Source: Caballeronia hypogeia (GTDB taxonomy: Bacteria > Pseudomonadota > Gammaproteobacteria > Burkholderiales > Burkholderiaceae). Taken from it: 64,000 bases of DNA. Shown piece by piece: positions 27,076-35,755 of the stretch. The notes beneath the pieces were generated by a model. It was not told the origin of the DNA. It saw nothing but the letters and a program-made list of their open reading frames with translations, and did not search any database. The stretch spans positions 107,812 to 171,811 of the forward strand of contig NZ_FCOA02000017.1 of assembly GCF_001544875.2 (NCBI RefSeq). Reading direction: 5' to 3'. The first letter of the stretch is position 1; each line of letters begins with the position of its first letter. Made by a program: the position numbers and the translations under genes.

Positions 27076-28059
27076 TCAGGCGCGGCGCGCCTTCGGTTCT
27101 TCGGATTCGTCGTCGAGTCCGGCGTGGTTCGATGGACTCGCGTCTTCTTCAGCGTCGCGCGTCGGCGTGGGCGTGTCGTGCGCCTCACGCGCGTCGCGCG
27201 CGGTATTCAATTGTTGCTCGTGGACCCCGGCAGCCGACGCAAAGCGCTCGGTCTGCAATTCCGCAGATTCCGTTCCGGGTCCTGCGTGCTGGTCTTCTGT
27301 CTCTTCTTGCGCGGCCGGGGCGTCGGTGGCGCTCTCTTCACCGCCGGATGCCGTGGGGCCCTTCACTGCCGCTTCTACCGCCGCTTCCGCTTCGGTCACC
27401 TCATCGGCGTTGACCAGCGCGGCCCCATTGTGTTCCCCGTCGCCGGCCGAGTCCTGCGCCGCGCCCTTCGCCGTCTGCGCCTCGCCCGCGACACTCTCGG
27501 GGAATTCGATCGAATGCTGCGCGAGCAGCGACGCTTCCAGTTGCGCCGACGGATTGTCCAGCGCCGGCAGTTCGTCGAGCGCGGTCAGACCGAGATCGTC
27601 GAGGAACTGCTTGGTCGTCGCGTACAGCGCCGGGCGGCCCGGCACGTCGCGATGGCCGATCACTTCGATCCAGCCACGATCCTCCAACTGCTTCACCACC
27701 TGCGTGTTCACCGTCACGCCGCGGATTTCCTCGATATCGCCTCGCGTCACCGGCTGCCGATACGCAATGATCGCGAGCGTTTCGAGCACGGCCCGCGAGT
27801 ACTTCGGCGGCTTCTCGGGATGCAGCCGGTCGAGATAGGTCCGCATCGCCGGCTTGCTCTGAAAGCGCCAGCCCGAAGCGAGCGCCACCAGTTCCACGCC
27901 TCGTCCGGACCAGTCGGCCTTGAGCGCTTCGAGCAAGGTGCGAACGGTATCCGCCGAAATGTCGTCGGCGAACAGCTTGCGCAAATCATTCAGCCTCAGC
28001 GGTTCCTGCGCGCAAATCAAGGCAGTCTCGAGGACGATCTTCGCCTCTTGGGTATTCAT
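27076..28059 (-). CDS. scpB: Segregation and condensation protein ScpB
   Basis: A 327-residue protein. The first 200 residues are the two winged-helix domains of the SMC-ScpAB condensin partner: EAKIVLETALICAQEPLRLNDLRKLF, then SRAVLETLAIIAYRQPVTRGDIEEIRGV and GRPALYATTKQFLDDLGL. The remaining 125 residues are acidic and low-complexity and are not part of the family core. rluB follows on the same strand after 132 bp, a pairing common in bacteria. It helps compact and segregate the chromosome with Smc and ScpA. Confidence 0.93.
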   Translation of the reverse strand: MNTQEAKIVLETALICAQEPLRLNDLRKLFADDISADTVRTLLEALKADWSGRGVELVALASGWRFQSKPAMRTYLDRLHPEKPPKYSRAVLETLAIIAYRQPVTRGDIEEIRGVTVNTQVVKQLEDRGWIEVIGHRDVPGRPALYATTKQFLDDLGLTALDELPALDNPSAQLEASLLAQHSIEFPESVAGEAQTAKGAAQDSAGDGEHNGAALVNADEVTEAEAAVEAAVKGPTASGGEESATDAPAAQEETEDQHAGPGTESAELQTERFASAAGVHEQQLNTARDAREAHDTPTPTRDAEEDASPSNHAGLDDESEEPKARRA

Positions 28060-28423
28060 GCAGCTTGGATCAACCCTGTATGGTCAATGATTCAATTCAA
28101 AGCGGGCTTGCGCAGGACCGAACGCGACCGAAGCGGTGCGAACGATAAAGCTGGACGCTGAGTTCAAGACGCGCTCGCCCGATTGTAATCGGTCATATTG
28201 ATGGGAGCACGCACCGGGGAGAGGCGATATCGGGTGCTCGGTGAGCGAGCGCCGGGCCATCCCAGCCGGACGAGGTGGCGCTTTCGTAGGCGAAAGCGCG
28301 TGACTGAGCGCCATATTACGCAAAAAGAACCGGGGCGTAAAGGTGATCGATTATCGCGCGTCAAGACTCACTCGAAGCTGACTCGGCGCCGGGCCGGCGC
28401 CGATTAGTGTCGACGCTCGCCTC
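28060..28423. other. Intergenic region scpB / aminotransferase (364 bp) with two hairpins
   Basis: It contains two perfect inverted repeats: GCGCTTTCG (28278-28286) / CGAAAGCGC (28291-28299), and TCGGCGCC (28383-28390) / GGCGCCGA (28396-28403). The latter lies 20 nt beyond the aminotransferase stop and may act in termination, though no T run follows. No coding sequence is supported. Confidence 0.4.
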
Positions 28424-29665
28424 TCAGAACGCGGCGCGCATGGCAAGGAAACGCCTCAAACGCTCGACGCCCGCGTCGAGCCGCGCCGGATCGCACGCGT
28501 AGCACCAGCGCACGAAACCTTCACCTTCCGGACCGAACGCGCTGCCCGGCGCGAGCCCCAGGCCGACCTCCCGCACCAGCGACTTGCAGAGCTCCAGACT
28601 GTGTTGCGCGCCCGGCAGCGAGAAGAACAGATACATCGCGCCGTTCGGCGCGCGCACGTCCACGCCTTCGATGCGCTGCAACGCGCTCACGAGATGGTCG
28701 CGGCCCGCCCGCAGATCGCCGACGAGCGCCTGCGCGAAGCGCTCGCCCTCGTCCACCGCCGCGACGCCCGCCTGCTGTACGAACGAAGGCGCGCACGACG
28801 TGTTGTATTCGACCAGCTTGCCAAGATCGTCCATCAACTGCGTCGGCGCGACCAGCCAGCCGAGCCGCCAGCCGGTCATGAGCCATGCCTTCGAGAACGA
28901 ATTGACCGCGATCACGCGTTCGTCGCGCGTGGCGAGATCGAGAAACGAAGGCGCCGTCCCGCCGGGCGCGCCGTCGCCGTAATACAGGCGCTCGTACACC
29001 TCGTCCGCGACGATCCAGATGCCGTGACGGCGGCAATGCGCAAGCACGATGCGTTGCTCGTCGCGCGTCATGGTCCAGCCGGTCGGATTGTTCGGCGAGT
29101 TGATCATCAGCATGCGCGTGCCCGGCGTGAGCGCCGCGAGCAGGCGATCAAGATCGAGCGCCCAGCCGCGCGCGCCGTATTCGAGCGATACCGTTTCGAC
29201 GCTCGCGCCCAGAATCTTCGGAATCTCGACGAGATTCGGCCACAGCGGCGTCACCGCGACGACCCTGTCACCCGCGCCAACGACGAGTTGTGCCGCCAGC
29301 ATCAGCGCATTCACGCCCGCACTCGTCACCGCGATATGCCCGGGCAAAGTCGCCCCGTGCAGCGCGCTGACGTAACGGCTAAGCGACTCGCGCAATGGCG
29401 CGATGCCCAGATTGTGCGTGTAGAAGGTGGCGCCATCAGCAAGCGCGCGGCTCGCGGCGTCGCGGATGAATTCGGGCGTCACGCGATCCGACTCGCCGAA
29501 CCAGAATGGCAGCACGTCGGCGACGCCGAAGCCCGCGTTCGCCACTTCGCGGATCTGCGACGCGCGCAACGCCCGCACGGCGTCGCGCGCATTGGGAGCG
29601 CCGGGATCGTGCTCACCCGCCAGTTGACTCAGTTCGCTGACCACCGCTCCTTCCGATTCACTCAT
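28424..29665 (-). CDS. PLP-dependent class I/II aminotransferase
   Basis: A 413-residue fold-type I aminotransferase. Seen: FYTHNLGIAPLRESL, the PLP-phosphate loop region SAGVNALML, NSPNNPTGW, ADEVYERLYY, the Schiff-base lysine in NSFSKAWLMTGWRLGW, and the terminal substrate-binding Arg in GFVRWCYA. It belongs to the aspartate/aromatic group of broad-specificity enzymes; the substrate cannot be assigned. A LysR regulator follows upstream on the same strand with a 73-bp gap. Confidence 0.88.
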   Translation of the reverse strand: MSESEGAVVSELSQLAGEHDPGAPNARDAVRALRASQIREVANAGFGVADVLPFWFGESDRVTPEFIRDAASRALADGATFYTHNLGIAPLRESLSRYVSALHGATLPGHIAVTSAGVNALMLAAQLVVGAGDRVVAVTPLWPNLVEIPKILGASVETVSLEYGARGWALDLDRLLAALTPGTRMLMINSPNNPTGWTMTRDEQRIVLAHCRRHGIWIVADEVYERLYYGDGAPGGTAPSFLDLATRDERVIAVNSFSKAWLMTGWRLGWLVAPTQLMDDLGKLVEYNTSCAPSFVQQAGVAAVDEGERFAQALVGDLRAGRDHLVSALQRIEGVDVRAPNGAMYLFFSLPGAQHSLELCKSLVREVGLGLAPGSAFGPEGEGFVRWCYACDPARLDAGVERLRRFLAMRAAF

Positions 29666-29738
29666 CGCCCGCCCCGTCGTCTTGTCTTAAAAATGAAGTC
29701 TAACGCGCGCGCCGCGTTTTCGAGATGCCGGACCGGCT

Positions 29739-30653
29739 TCAACCGAGGTCTTCCGCACGTCGCGGCAGCGACGCGATCAGCGACCAGACAGATTCCGCCG
29801 CCGGCGACAGCGAGCGGTCACGCCGGCGCACGAGCTCCACGGTGCGTTCGGCGCGCGGCGTGAGCGGGAGCGCGACGAGCGACGAGTCCGCCGGCAGCGG
29901 CAGCGCGAGCCACGGCAGCACGCTCACGCCGACGCCCGCCTCGACGAGACCGAACACGGTCGCCGAGTGGCCGAGTTCCTGCACGACCTGCGCCTCGACG
30001 CCGTGCTCCTGCATGACCGTGTCGATGATGGGCCGGCTGCCGGACGCGTAATCAAGCATGACGAGTCGCTCGCCGGCGAGCGCCGCCCACGGCACGGCGG
30101 CCTCGCGCGCGAGCCGGTGATCGCGCCTCGCGACGAGGCAGAACGAATCCGTCATCACAGGCTCACCGTGCAGTTCGTCGGAGGAAAACGGGCCGATCAC
30201 CACGCCGAAATCGACTTCGCCGGATTTCACCTTGCGCAGGACATCGGACTGGACGTCGTCGCGCAGGCTCAGCTTGATCAACGGATACTGCCGCAGGCTC
30301 GAGGCGATGACGCGCGGCATCAGCCGGCAGGCGACAGTCGGGCTCGCCGCGACGATCACGCGTCCGCGACGCTGCTGACCGAGATCGCGTGCCTCGCGCA
30401 GCGCTTCGTCGAGATCGGCCAGAAGCCGCGACACCGTGCCGACGAGGTCTACGCCCACGTCGGTCAGTTGCACTTCGCGCGTCGTGCGGTCGATCAGCTT
30501 GAGGCCGATCTCGCCTTCCAGCTCACGCACGCAGCGGCTGACCGCCGATTGCGTGAGACCAATTTCCTCGCCCGCGCGGCTGAAGCTGCGCAGTCTCGAT
30601 ACTTCGATAAAGACGCGCAGTTGCCGCAACGTCACGTTCATTGGCGCGCTCAT
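29739..30653 (-). CDS. LysR family transcriptional regulator
   Basis: A 304-residue regulator. The N-terminal helix-turn-helix is RQLRVFIEVSRLRSFSRAGEEIGLTQSAVSRCVRELEGEIGLKLIDRTTREVQLT. A substrate-binding domain follows (GRVIVAASPTVACRLMPRVI, then GVGVSVLPWLALP). A second in-frame ATG four codons later is equally possible as start. It precedes the aminotransferase gene on the same strand rather than diverging from its target, so its regulon is not evident. The effector is unknown. Confidence 0.92.
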   Translation of the reverse strand: MSAPMNVTLRQLRVFIEVSRLRSFSRAGEEIGLTQSAVSRCVRELEGEIGLKLIDRTTREVQLTDVGVDLVGTVSRLLADLDEALREARDLGQQRRGRVIVAASPTVACRLMPRVIASSLRQYPLIKLSLRDDVQSDVLRKVKSGEVDFGVVIGPFSSDELHGEPVMTDSFCLVARRDHRLAREAAVPWAALAGERLVMLDYASGSRPIIDTVMQEHGVEAQVVQELGHSATVFGLVEAGVGVSVLPWLALPLPADSSLVALPLTPRAERTVELVRRRDRSLSPAAESVWSLIASLPRRAEDLG

Positions 30654-31064
30654 TCGTCAGGCTCATCAATGTTTCTGTTTCATGCGAAATTATATCGACC
30701 GGTGCGTAATTTCATACGCGAACGTACGTTTCGCTGCGGTGCAGCAATTTCGCGAAACGCACGCCGGATGGGCCTATTGCACTTGATTGGTGATTGTCCC
30801 GATTTCTTAATCAGTCCATTTCGGGTCTGATACGGGCCATGCTGACATCGCGTCAGCCTACTGCCATGCGGGTTTCCCGGATTTCGCGACATGCATGGCA
30901 CGGTTCTCGCATTTCATTGCGCACAGAGGTCGGAGCCATACGCGGATACATTGAAAGCGTCCGTCGCCATCCGCTCCGGCCTTCCCAGGTATTCGTTAAT
31001 CGGATTCCGTCCAGAGTGCGCGGCGCGGGGCAGCGCACCGGGGTTAGCTTCGCTGAGGTGAGAT
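30654..31064. other. Intergenic region LysR / DUF4096 (411 bp)
   Basis: It separates the LysR gene from the plus-strand DUF4096 gene. Short ORFs exist on both strands but lack ribosome sites and codon bias. I see no RNA gene, repeat or clear promoter. Confidence 0.35.
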
Positions 31065-31466
31065 ATGGTGCTGTTCGACGATTTGAGAGATAACGAGTGG
31101 GCGTTGGTCGAGGCGTTGTTCTGTTCCGAGCCGGCGCGTAGCGAACGGCGCGGCCGTCCGCGCGTCGAGGCGCGCGCCGTGGTCAACGCGGTTCTGTGGG
31201 TGCTCTCCACCGGCGAAGGCTGGTCGAAGCTGCCCGGGCGCTATCCGTCGCCGCCGACTTGCCGTCGGCGGTTCGACGAATGGCAGGCCGACGGCACGCT
31301 GGCGGAGATCGTCAAGCGCCTGTCCGGCAATGGACGCGAAGTGTCGTTGCGCGGACGCATCGGCTCCAGCGCCGCGAAACCGCCGGCGCCGCCGAGCCGC
31401 GACCGCCTGCGCGGCGCGTTCTGGACCAACCCGGAATCGTGGCGCGCCCCGGCCAAGATGGCCTGA
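31065..31466 (+). CDS. Stand-alone IS5-type transposase N-terminal domain (DUF4096) protein, second copy
   Basis: A 133-residue protein related to the one at 2504-2896: FDDLRDNEWALVEALF, RSERRGRPRVEARAVVNAVLWVL, GWSKLPGRYPSPPTCRRRFDEW. As in that protein, the catalytic DDE domain is absent and the C-terminal 50 residues form a different basic, Pro/Ser-rich tail. GAGGTGAGAT lies before the ATG. No inverted repeats typical of an insertion sequence are seen. Both proteins keep the same boundary, which argues for retention of the domain for another use, possibly DNA binding (inference). Confidence 0.78.
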   Translation: MVLFDDLRDNEWALVEALFCSEPARSERRGRPRVEARAVVNAVLWVLSTGEGWSKLPGRYPSPPTCRRRFDEWQADGTLAEIVKRLSGNGREVSLRGRIGSSAAKPPAPPSRDRLRGAFWTNPESWRAPAKMA

Positions 31467-31781
31467 GGCGACCCGACTGCACGACCCGAGCCGGCGCTCG
31501 CCCGCTTCGCTTCAAATTTCACCTCTCGCGCAGGGCTGCGTCCTGCGCGAACCCTCTCTCTTCCCCTGCTTCTTCGCCTCTGACGGACGCCTGACGTCCG
31601 GCGCCGATTTCATCTGTCGCACTCCACAGAGCGTGATCGCATTGCCTGAATTGCGCGCTGCGGCCGCCTCACGCGCTCACGACGAAACAACTCTTTACCA
31701 TTCCTTACAGCGCCGCTTCGGCGCAAGGCCTAGCGTGGTGAATGATCGAGCAAGCCCCACGAAGGCTTGGAGGGATTTCAC
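31467..31781. other. Intergenic region downstream of DUF4096 (315 bp)
   Basis: No gene is supported. A small hairpin, GCGCCG (31710-31715) / CGGCGC (31719-31724), lies about 60 bp before the next start. GGAGGG just before 31782 is the ribosome site of the next ORF. Confidence 0.35.
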
Positions 31782-32036
31782 ATGAAGGCATCGACTCTGC
31801 TTGTGCATGGCGCGTTCGTCGCGCTGACGAGCACCGCGGCCATGAGTCAGGCGCCGCCGCCGCCGCCCGCCTCCGATTTCCACGTGAGCACGAAGGCCTC
31901 GCTGGCTGCGACGCAGAACGGAAGGAATCGCGATGCGACGCCGCCCGCGCCGCGCGGCGACCTGCGTGGCGATATTGCGAGCAACGTGCGCGCACGTCCC
32001 GATGCTGAGCGCGACGCGCGCTCGCAACATCATTGA
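31782..32036 (+). CDS. Small secreted proline-rich hypothetical protein
   Basis: An 84-residue ORF with a strong GGAGGG ribosome site placed for the ATG at 31782. The N-terminus (MKASTLLVHGAFVALTSTAAMSQA) looks like a signal peptide with cleavage near MSQA. A run of five prolines follows, then a hydrophilic Arg/Asp/Ala-rich tail without cysteines. I recognise no family. A terminator about 105 bp downstream supports a real transcription unit. Confidence 0.55.
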   Translation: MKASTLLVHGAFVALTSTAAMSQAPPPPPASDFHVSTKASLAATQNGRNRDATPPAPRGDLRGDIASNVRARPDAERDARSQHH

Positions 32037-32140
32037 ATTCGGCTGGACGATCGATACGCGAAATCGCGCGGAACCACTCTGGCAGGTATCAGTCACACCC
32101 TATGCCATGAACACAGCGTGGCAACAGCGAGATCCGGTCT

Positions 32141-32172
32141 GCCCGTGTCCTTTGCGATACGGGCTTTTTTTT
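32141..32172 (+). terminator. Rho-independent terminator
   Basis: The stem GCCCGTGTC (32141-32149) / GATACGGGC (32156-32164), with one G-U pair, is followed by eight T residues. It is downstream of the small secreted protein at 31782-32036. Confidence 0.85.
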
Positions 32173-32309
32173 GAATCAGAGATGTCTCTGGCGCGCACGG
32201 AGCTTGCGCCCGTCGTGCCGCTCTTTTCAGATAACAGGCCCGCCTCGACCTGCGTCGCCGACCGGCATGCTTCCAGTTGGTTGACGAAGTCCGGGGGGCA
32301 GCCGGCTGT

Positions 32310-32621
32310 CTACAGCCTCGCTTCCAGAACCGCTTCCTGACCGCCGAAGGTATAAGGTTCCGCGCGGCGCAGGTCCCAGTCGCTGGAACGCTCGTCGCGT
32401 GAGAGTCGCGTGAATTCGTGCTTGCCGCGTTCGGTGACCACGGCGATATCGACCGGTGCATGGAATCCGGGCGCGGGCGCCACGGTGCGCTGACGGGTCA
32501 GTTCGAGCAGCCCGAGAGCGCGTAGAAGAGCGAAAACATTCGGGCGTTTCGCCCAGGGAACCTGACGATACTGCGCTCGGCGGAGTGCTTCGAGTACGGC
32601 TTCGTTAGAATACGTGGTCAT
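32310..32621 (-). CDS. Small winged-helix-like hypothetical protein
   Basis: A 103-residue ORF starting at MTTYSNEAVLEALRRAQYRQ, with AGGAAG upstream. The middle resembles a helical DNA-binding unit (NVFALLRALGLLELTRQRTV) followed by a beta-rich VDIAVVTERGKHEFTRL. That order recalls a winged helix with the 'vTerGk.ef' strand, but I do not recognise a named family. It has no signal peptide or membrane segment. It is alone on the minus strand and divergent from the YdcF-like gene. Confidence 0.55.
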   Translation of the reverse strand: MTTYSNEAVLEALRRAQYRQVPWAKRPNVFALLRALGLLELTRQRTVAPAPGFHAPVDIAVVTERGKHEFTRLSRDERSSDWDLRRAEPYTFGGQEAVLEARL

Positions 32622-32899
32622 CTCGTTCTTTCTTCCTGTGCAGCCATGACGACGCGCGTGACGGTCGCAAGACGGTCCGCGACGCCGACTGAACGCGGCG
32701 CGCCGAATCTCGGCTTCGAGCGAGACATATGACTCGCAGCCCAATGTTTGGCCGCCGCTTGCGTTAGGTGCTGCTTTTTATTACAAGCCCCCGTTGAGAG
32801 CGCGCTGATCACGCGCTTTACTGCGACACCCGCCGATGCGTTCCGATGCACGCGATGACGGAACGATTGCCCTAAAACCAATACGTTACCCCAATCAAA

Positions 32900-33619
32900 T
32901 TGGTTCTATTCACTTTATTGCTGCTTTTTTTTGCATTATTTGCGCTTTGGCGGCGCCGGCGCGCGCAAATCGCGATCACCGCGCTGCTGCTCTCGTGGGC
33001 GGTCGGCGCCGGCTGGTTCACCACGCCGCTGCTCGATCTGGTTCAGCATGGTTATCGTCACACTGACGTGCCTGACTTTGCGCCGAACACGACCATCGTC
33101 CTGATGGGCGCAGGGACCGCGCGCAGCACATCCGGCAGTATCGCGCCCAAATCCGATGCGATCCCGCGCATCGCGGCCGCGGCGACGCTTTATCGCGAAT
33201 GCCGCAAGACGGTCGACTCGTGCAAGGTGATCCTGAGCGGCGGCGATCCGCAACATAACGGCCAGGCCGAGGCCGACGTCTACGCGCCTTACGCACTCGC
33301 GCAGGGTATCGATGCAAAGGATCTGGTGCGAGAGAACCGCAGCCTCAACACCTATCAGAACGCGCGCAACGTGGCCGACATTCTGGGCCATTCACATGAC
33401 AATCGTTTGATCGTGGTCACATCCGCGTATCACATGCGACGCGCGCTGAGTGCGTTCGAAGCCTTCGGGTACGAGCCAGTGCCCTATGTCTCCGATGTGC
33501 GGCATAGCCGCGCCACGCTGCTCCCGCGTTACCGCAGCTTCACGAACAGCGAACTCGCGGCGCATGAACTCGTCGGGCTGGCGCGCTTCAGGGTCTATCG
33601 CTGGCTACATCTCTACTGA
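32900..33619 (+). CDS. YdcF-like (DUF218) membrane-anchored protein
   Basis: A 239-residue protein. The start is inferred as TTG at 32900: an in-frame TAA stands at 32873 and no ATG lies between. Two N-terminal hydrophobic segments (VLFTLLLLFFALFALW and ITALLLSWAVGAGWF) are followed by a DUF218 domain: TTIVLMGAG, CKVILSGGDP, a NRSLNTYQNARNVADIL segment and LIVVTSAYHMRRALSAFEAFG. The domain is linked to envelope functions such as SanA and ElyC, but the reaction is unknown. Confidence 0.85.
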   Translation: MVLFTLLLLFFALFALWRRRRAQIAITALLLSWAVGAGWFTTPLLDLVQHGYRHTDVPDFAPNTTIVLMGAGTARSTSGSIAPKSDAIPRIAAAATLYRECRKTVDSCKVILSGGDPQHNGQAEADVYAPYALAQGIDAKDLVRENRSLNTYQNARNVADILGHSHDNRLIVVTSAYHMRRALSAFEAFGYEPVPYVSDVRHSRATLLPRYRSFTNSELAAHELVGLARFRVYRWLHLY

Positions 33620-33915
33620 GCATGGCGACGTCGGCTGCCGGAGAGTGTCCTGCGCTATCCGCGAAATGCTAAGCACTGGCAAGCAATTCCGCCGGTCGAC
33701 ACGAACTTGCAACTCACGCGCGGCCAGCCAGATTGACGCGCGACACACCATTGCCCGAATCTGCGCTTATGATTCGGATTGTCTGACCGCCGGATGCAGG
33801 CAGGTTGCGACCGGCGGCTTTCGAGGCGGCGGGAGCGTTTTTTGCTCCGGCCTTAAGGTCGTGCCACCGGATCGGACAGACGATTCCCGGGTTCAACTGC
33901 TATTAGGAGGTAACA

Positions 33916-34161
33916 ATGAAGAAAGTGTCCCTGGCTGTTCTGTTGTCCCTCAGCGCGGTCGCATCGGGTGCGTATGCCCAGAGCGATCAGGGCGTGACGA
34001 TGAGCACCGATCCTGCAAAGATCGCTGACATCGAGTCTCGCGCGCAAAACCTGCAATCGCAGCAAGACAACATGCAAAACATGCATTCGCAGGCTTCTTC
34101 GCACAAATCAGGTCATCACAAGAAATCGCACAGCAAGCCGATGTCCGGATCGGGCGAGTAA
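33916..34161 (+). CDS. Small secreted His/Ser/Met-rich protein
   Basis: An 81-residue ORF with an excellent AGGAGG ribosome site and a textbook signal peptide (MKKVSLAVLLSLSAVASGAYA). The mature 60 residues include a Gln/Asn/Met segment (LQSQQDNMQNMHSQ) and a basic tail with six histidines (SSHKSGHHKKSHSK). It has no cysteines. The composition suggests metal binding or polyanion contact, but I recognise no family. It is monocistronic, with a long perfect terminator. Confidence 0.65.
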   Translation: MKKVSLAVLLSLSAVASGAYAQSDQGVTMSTDPAKIADIESRAQNLQSQQDNMQNMHSQASSHKSGHHKKSHSKPMSGSGE

Positions 34162-34208
34162 GCCCGCCTCCGGTTCAGGCTCTCTTGCTGCAGGCACGGG
34201 GCCATTCA

Positions 34209-34256
34209 CGCCGCCTTCGACCCCGTCAGAGGGTCGAAGGCGGCGTGTACGTTTTT
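34209..34256 (+). terminator. Terminator with a 15-bp perfect stem
   Basis: CGCCGCCTTCGACCC (34209-34223) pairs fully with GGGTCGAAGGCGGCG (34231-34245), and a T run follows at 34252. It ends the transcript of the small His-rich secreted protein and may also stop the convergent gene at 34296. Confidence 0.85.
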
Positions 34257-34295
34257 GGCGTGGGTTTTTGCCTGCGTCGGGATCACGGCGGCGCT

Positions 34296-34712
34296 TTAAA
34301 CGCGTGTCGTTCGATGCGCGACCCAATCGCCGCTCTCGATGCGCGGCAGACCCTCCACGGCAGCAGCCGCCACCGGATAGATCAGACAGTCCATACGATC
34401 TTTCCGCCCTTCGACATTGACCTCGACATGCAGTCGATGCGAGCGGAACAATCCCTCCACACCCGGATAGACGTTCTCGATTTCATCGAGCACCGGCACG
34501 AGCGCATCCTCGATTCGATAGACGTCGCCGCGAACCGGCGCGCCCGCATCGTCGATCACGAGGCCCGGATAGGTTCCGAAATCGAACAGGCGGCCCTGCA
34601 CGTGCGCCGCCCCGAGCCATTCAGGCGCCGCGATGCCGTGGCGCTCGGCCGCGCAGCCGATGTCGTTGACCTCGCCGGCACGCAGCGTGCCGTAGACAAA
34701 AACGTATTGCAT
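34296..34712 (-). CDS. Gamma-glutamylcyclotransferase-like (AIG2/GGCT fold) protein
   Basis: A 138-residue protein starting MQYVFVYGTLRAGEVND. The YGTLR motif opens the GGCT-like barrel; FGTYPGLVIDD and GDVYRIEDALVPVLDEIENV follow, with the acidic residue in VLDEIE at the usual catalytic place. Members convert gamma-glutamyl-amino acids or amines to 5-oxoproline, but many are uncharacterised. It lies between a secreted small protein and an AraC regulator, without operon partners. Confidence 0.85.
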   Translation of the reverse strand: MQYVFVYGTLRAGEVNDIGCAAERHGIAAPEWLGAAHVQGRLFDFGTYPGLVIDDAGAPVRGDVYRIEDALVPVLDEIENVYPGVEGLFRSHRLHVEVNVEGRKDRMDCLIYPVAAAAVEGLPRIESGDWVAHRTTRV

Positions 34713-34899
34713 CGAAGAAAGACCTTTGACGTTGGGATCAACGTCATTATGCGCCGGGCAAAATTCGCGGCGGCATCCTGACTCGCCTTACCGCACCTCA
34801 ATCCGCGACGATCCGGCCGTTCGCGCTTTGGGCTACCATCGGCGCTTGGCGGCTGAACGCAGACTCGCGTCGCCGCCGCATCTCATTTGCCCGAGAAAC

Positions 34900-35742
34900 A
34901 TGGCCACGATTGTCGAATCGAGATCGCCGCATGAGGAAGTCGAGCATCTCGACATTCCGCTCGAACATTCGCCGACGCTCGAACACCCCATTCGGGTGCG
35001 CTCACGGCCGGTGCCTTATGGTGTGCGCATCGCCCTGCACACCCATCCGTGGGCGCAGGTCGCCTACACGTCGCGCGGCGTGCTGCGCGTCGCGACCGCC
35101 GATTCGACCTGGATGGTGCCGCCCTCGCGCGCGATCTGGGTGCCGCCCAACGTCACCCACGAAGTGGTGATCGTCGAGGACGCTTATTTGCGCACGCTCT
35201 ATGTCGATGCCAGCGTTGTGCCGGCCGGTCTCGGCGCGTGCCGTGTCGTGGAGGTGTCGCCGTTGCTGCGCGAGGTCATCGCCGCGCTCGACGATGCGTC
35301 CATCTCCCGGCAACGCGAGCGTCTGCTTGGCGCGCTCGCGCTCGACGAGATCATCCGCTCGCAGCCCCTGCCGCTCTCCGTGCCGATGCCCAACGAGAAG
35401 CGCCTGCGCGCGCTGTGCAACGCAGTGCTCGCCGATCCGTCGCATTCGGATCTGGAGCGCTGGTCCTCGGAGGCGGGTGCGAGCTCGCGCACCATCGCAC
35501 GGCTTTTCAGGCGCGAGCTGGGCGTCAGCTTTTCGCAGTGGCGCCAGCAGGCCGTGCTCGCGCGCGCGATTCCGCTGCTAAGCCAGGGGCGTCCTCTTGC
35601 GCAAGTTGCGCGCGAACTGGGCTACCAGAGCCAGAGCGCCTTTTCCGCGATGTTCCGGCGCGCGTTCGGTGAAAGCCCCCGCGCGTTTTTCGCGCGCGAT
35701 GGCCGCGACGATCCCGATGAGCGCGATACCGACGTAACGTGA
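34900..35742 (+). CDS. AraC family regulator with N-terminal cupin
   Basis: A 280-residue regulator. The cupin half has HTHPWAQVAYTSRGVLRV and VPPSRAIWVPPNVTHEV, with potential metal-binding histidines. The C-terminal two-HTH AraC domain is NEKRLRALCNAVLADPSHSDLERWSSEAGASSRTIARLFRRELGVSFSQWRQQ, then LAQVARELGYQSQSAFSAMFRRAFGESPRAFF. The start was set at MATIVES; the frame is open further upstream without similarity. It may act on the neighbouring MFS- or GNAT-type genes, but no target is evident. Confidence 0.92.
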   Translation: MATIVESRSPHEEVEHLDIPLEHSPTLEHPIRVRSRPVPYGVRIALHTHPWAQVAYTSRGVLRVATADSTWMVPPSRAIWVPPNVTHEVVIVEDAYLRTLYVDASVVPAGLGACRVVEVSPLLREVIAALDDASISRQRERLLGALALDEIIRSQPLPLSVPMPNEKRLRALCNAVLADPSHSDLERWSSEAGASSRTIARLFRRELGVSFSQWRQQAVLARAIPLLSQGRPLAQVARELGYQSQSAFSAMFRRAFGESPRAFFARDGRDDPDERDTDVT

Positions 35743-35755
35743 AACCCCGCCTCGC

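Noticed and set aside
28278..28299. Perfect 9-bp hairpin with a tetraloop as a terminator
   Set aside because: No T run follows on either strand and it lies 125 bp beyond the aminotransferase stop. It is kept only as an inverted repeat.
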